Assembly: GCF_001623875.1 (NCBI RefSeq)
Contig: NZ_LWAE01000008.1
Span: forward strand, 224,724-288,723
Length of the DNA: 64,000 nucleotides
Reading direction: 5' to 3'
From: Clostridium magnum DSM 2767
GTDB lineage: Bacteria > Bacillota > Clostridia > Clostridiales > Clostridiaceae
In this document: piece after piece, positions 61,113-64,000 of the stretch
Layout of the letters: each line of letters starts with the position of its first letter
Numbering within the stretch: the first letter of the stretch is position 1
Position numbers and translations under genes: made by a program
The notes under the pieces: generated by a model
Told to the model about the DNA's origin: nothing
The model's database searches: none
Seen by the model: the letters and a program-made list of their open reading frames with translations, nothing else

Positions 61113-63061
61113 TATTGAATATCCTCCCTTGAAGCTCCATTTTTATGTAGTATCTTTTGTTCCCTAACTCTTTCGAGCGTATCTTCCAGCAATTTTAAGT
61201 ATGTTTTATTCTTCTCTGCCCACAATTCTCTTCCACATCTTTCAGCAATATCAATTTGTTTTTTAGTATGTTCAATTTCATCTTCATATTCAGGAATATT
61301 TTCAACTGTAGTACAGAAACTTGCACAAGTTAAACAATGGTTCATTTGTTGCTTACATGGTAGTTTTGAAGGTTTAAAACATACACCGAAAGGTACTCTT
61401 ACAGCATCTAAATTCTTTTTAACATATTCGTATCGTATAAGATTTTCACCATCATCAGAATTTAGATCTATTTGTTCAAGTTTATTGGTTTCAGTATTAA
61501 CTCTAAATAAGTCTAAATCCTCAGTATTCTTCCATTTCTCGTAGAGAGTGTTTTCTGTTACTGTTGCATAATGGACTGTCATTTGAAGGCTCTGATGACC
61601 TAATATCTGTTGTATAATGCTAATACCCATACCTTGTTCTACATATTCTTTAGCTCTTGTATGCCTTAGTGAATGAAGCCTAAAATGATATAACTCACTA
61701 TTAACATCTCTAATATCTTTTTGTTCAATAAGTCTTTGAATTGTATATAATAAAGATGCTTTATTCAATGGTCTTCCTTTTAATTTACCTTCATAAGTAT
61801 TAAATAAATACTTTTTAGGGTTGTTTTCCTCTGTACTTAACTCTTTAGCTTTATCAATAGCTTTCTGAACCATTTCAGCAGCCTTATCCCTAATCGGGAT
61901 TTTAAGTTCTGCAATGCCAGTCTTAGTTATTTCACCACAAAGGTAATAATTATATCTTTCCTCTTTACTATTCCATATCTGATCTAGGCAATTATCATAT
62001 CTAAGATTTAATATATCAGTACCACGCCATCCTGTTTCTCTTAGGAGAATATAGATAGGTATATACTGTGGTCTATCTAAATCCATAATATTGTTATCTA
62101 ATTGTTTCAATATAGGCTCTGGAACAAATTTAACCCTTCTCATTTCGTCTTGCACAAATTCTCTTCTCGGAATATCATCTTGGAAAATTAAAAATGACAC
62201 TTCCTTTTTAGGAGCTTTATCATATTGAGCTATTTGAATATACTCTAAGAATGTTCTTACATAAGATATATATTTACTTGTTTCTGTAAGGTTTTTATCT
62301 TTTCTTTCATTACCTATAAAAAACAAATAATTTTCAATATCTTCTCTGTTTAAATTTTCAATAAAACCGTCTTTATATCCGTTATTATAAAAATAGTTAA
62401 AAAACACTTTTAAATGTTTTAGTATATTAAAACAATGCCCCCAACTTTTTTTAGTTATAATAGTTTTAAAATATCTTTTAACCATATCTTTATAATAAAT
62501 AGGGATATCTGAAAAATTTATAGATGTAGCTAATCTATCTGATGTAGCACTCTTTTTAGCACCTTTAATATTCTTTGAATACCATATATCTTTTTCAGTT
62601 TCTTCTCTATCATCATATAAATCTTTAATAAAATCTAACAAGTAATTTGAAAACCAAAAATAACTTTTTTCATTTATATCAAATTTAATACCTCTATCTA
62701 TTAAAAATATTTTCCATTTTATAAATGTCTTTTCTCTATCTAATTCTAATAAAGACTTTCCAGTATAAAATTCAGAGAAATGTTTTAGCGACACATTTAA
62801 TCTAAGAATACCTTTGTTAGTCAGTAATTTTTCTTTATGTTTGTAAAGAAAAAAATATTTAATTTCATTTTTTAAATTATCATTTTTAATATTTGAAAAA
62901 TCTATATATCGCATATTAGATATTTTTTCTCCTATAAAGAATGTTTCTATAGCATCCCATATATCATTCTCTAACCAATATCCATTATCCTGACTAAGAT
63001 ACTCAATTATTTCTTCATACTTGCTTTGTTGATTACTTTTTATCAGTTGTAAATTATCCAC
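61112..63061 (-). CDS. Tn554-type tyrosine recombinase TnpB
   Basis: 649 residues from GTG 63061, chosen because GAGGGGGAAG precedes it and it follows the tnpA stop; a longer frame to 63118 overlaps tnpA without a ribosome site. The C-terminal tyrosine recombinase domain has LRETGWRGTDILNL (Arg), HSLRHTRAKEYVEQG, GHQSLQMTVHYA (His and Tyr). Length and position fit Tn554 TnpB. All catalytic residues are present. A Cys-rich patch near the end (CKQQMNHCLTCASFC) is usual for this family. Confidence 0.9.
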   Translation of the reverse strand: MDNLQLIKSNQQSKYEEIIEYLSQDNGYWLENDIWDAIETFFIGEKISNMRYIDFSNIKNDNLKNEIKYFFLYKHKEKLLTNKGILRLNVSLKHFSEFYTGKSLLELDREKTFIKWKIFLIDRGIKFDINEKSYFWFSNYLLDFIKDLYDDREETEKDIWYSKNIKGAKKSATSDRLATSINFSDIPIYYKDMVKRYFKTIITKKSWGHCFNILKHLKVFFNYFYNNGYKDGFIENLNREDIENYLFFIGNERKDKNLTETSKYISYVRTFLEYIQIAQYDKAPKKEVSFLIFQDDIPRREFVQDEMRRVKFVPEPILKQLDNNIMDLDRPQYIPIYILLRETGWRGTDILNLRYDNCLDQIWNSKEERYNYYLCGEITKTGIAELKIPIRDKAAEMVQKAIDKAKELSTEENNPKKYLFNTYEGKLKGRPLNKASLLYTIQRLIEQKDIRDVNSELYHFRLHSLRHTRAKEYVEQGMGISIIQQILGHQSLQMTVHYATVTENTLYEKWKNTEDLDLFRVNTETNKLEQIDLNSDDGENLIRYEYVKKNLDAVRVPFGVCFKPSKLPCKQQMNHCLTCASFCTTVENIPEYEDEIEHTKKQIDIAERCGRELWAEKNKTYLKLLEDTLERVREQKILHKNGASREDIQ

Positions 63062-63062
63062 T

Positions 63063-64000
63063 TTATTCTTCCCCCTCGTTATAAATATCCAAGTCCAAAT
63101 TAGGTTGAGTTTTCTCAAACTCCCTTGTTATATCTTCATCTGAGGGGTGAATATAAGTGTTCATAGTGGTATAAATATTTTTATGACCTGCTCTCACTCT
63201 AAGAAGTTCTGGTTGCCATCCTGCCATTCTAAGTACTGTTAATGAGCTATGTCTGAACATATGTGGTGTAACATATATTCCTGTTTTCTTTTTAAGACTT
63301 CTAAATAAATTATCTACATCAACATAGTGCATAGCTTTGTTTTTGTTATTACCACTTATCTTTATGAAAATATGATTAGTTTCAACTTCTTCATTATGGT
63401 ATTCAGCTATATATTCCATAAACATGTCAGCCAAATTTTGTGATATATCTATTCTTCTAGGACTTGATACCGTTTTTAATCTCAGCATTATTTTCAAGTT
63501 GTCCTCTGTCTTTTAAATCAATAACCATATCGCTTATATCAATATCTTCGATCCACCAATGACAAGGTTTCGCCTATTCTCATTTCCAGTTTCATAAAGC
63601 AACGATAACAAAAACTTATCTCTTAGATTGCTACAAGCTCTAACGAGCATTTCTATTTCATCTTTAGAAAGAGTTTTTGGCTTGCTCTTAGGCACTTTTA
63701 ATTTAAGGATATTACTTGTTACTTTTTTCTTATCATAAGCTATCATACAAAAATCCTTTAAAGTTTCTGCTTGAACTTGTAACAAATTTTTTAAGTCTTT
63801 CTGAAACATCATTGCTGTATTCTTCATGTCTTAAAATGTAGTCATAGAACAGCAATACAGTATCAACTATAATGTTTACTGTTCTTGGACTTCTTGCAGT
63901 ATCTACAGGTGTTGCAGGTATTACTTTTAAACTCTTATATGGATTCTGTAACCAATTCACAAACAATGATAAGTCATCAATAGTTACCTTTTGAAAATCT
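63063..64000 (-). pseudogene. Tn554-type tyrosine recombinase TnpA, frameshifted
   Basis: Continues past the right edge. Three frames together give the Tn554 TnpA pattern: VNWLQNPYKSLKVIPATPVD ... LLFYDYILRHEE, then NILKLKVPKSKPKTLSKDE and RDKFLLSLLYETG, MRIGETLSL, WIEDIDISDMVIDLKDRG, and the intact end with HMFRHSSLTVLRMAGW and GHKNIYTTMNTYIHP. Frame changes lie near 63740, 63590 and 63560. The transposon therefore cannot make a whole TnpA and is probably immobile by itself. Confidence 0.85.

Noticed and set aside
1..64000. rRNA and tRNA genes
   Set aside because: None recognised on either strand by eye; a covariance search would be needed to exclude a tRNA fully.

Overview
The window looks like a chromosome segment of a spore-forming, motile, anaerobic Firmicute, most likely Clostridium sensu stricto or a close relative. 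The DNA is AT-rich with strong GGAGG-type ribosome binding sites. The gene content fits: a GerA-type germinant receptor operon, a SleL/YaaH-like spore cortex enzyme, MotAB, several chemoreceptors, an acetoin dehydrogenase operon, and hydrogenase maturation genes. Species cannot be fixed from sequence alone.

Layout. 1-8.1 kb: the start of a SleL-like gene (running off the left edge), a broken Cthe_2159-like carbohydrate-binding gene, a histidine kinase/response regulator pair, an IS605-type TnpB element, then VTC-domain protein, DUF4956 membrane protein and a GT2/GtrA glycosyltransferase. These resemble the known CotH/VTC/DUF4956 type of cluster, disturbed by the IS and repeats. 8.7-16 kb: a KimA-like permease, a CmpB-type membrane protein, a relic of a second ger operon, an MFS transporter and a chemoreceptor. 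16-23.3 kb (minus strand): gerA, two gerB paralogues, gerC, a small membrane protein, then motA-motB. 23.6-25.8 kb: a cation diffusion facilitator and a GNAT protein. 26-39 kb: acoR, a perfect -24/-12 promoter, a Lin0512-family gene, acoA-acoB-acoX-acoC-acoL, lipB-lipA, a glycerol dehydrogenase and a butanediol dehydrogenase. This is a coherent module that cleaves acetoin to acetyl-CoA and acetaldehyde, lipoylates its own complex and interconverts acetoin with butanediol. 39-47.9 kb: an EmrAB-like efflux operon with a MarR regulator, a second MarR gene divergent from an internally deleted panE-like gene, a large candidate structured RNA, a 43-residue membrane protein, an AEC transporter and a small siroheme protein. 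48.2-52.8 kb: two closely related chemoreceptors. 53-58.1 kb: hypF, a tatC remnant, hypC, hypD, hypE. 58.1-64 kb: a ZTP riboswitch and the first third of purH, cut off by a mobile region with a large serine recombinase, an Xre regulator and a Tn554-like tnpA(broken)-tnpB-tnpC set that runs off the right edge.

The most unusual structures are three. (1) A family of seven dispersed 130-229 bp intergenic repeats with a modular two-hairpin architecture; their stems change in a compensatory way and whole hairpins are present or absent in the apical loops. One copy supplies the last residues and stop codon of hypD. (2) A roughly 600-nt non-coding stretch at 45054-45660 that folds by eye into long nested helices with recurring internal motifs, in the size class of the large ornate bacterial RNAs. 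(3) A 46-bp tandem repeat in front of the emrA-like gene whose hairpin stems covary between copies.

Many genes here are decaying: the carbohydrate-binding protein, ger relic, SGNH fragment, panE, tatC, purH and tnpA. Together with the repeats, an IS and a MITE-like element, this shows a chromosome under active rearrangement.
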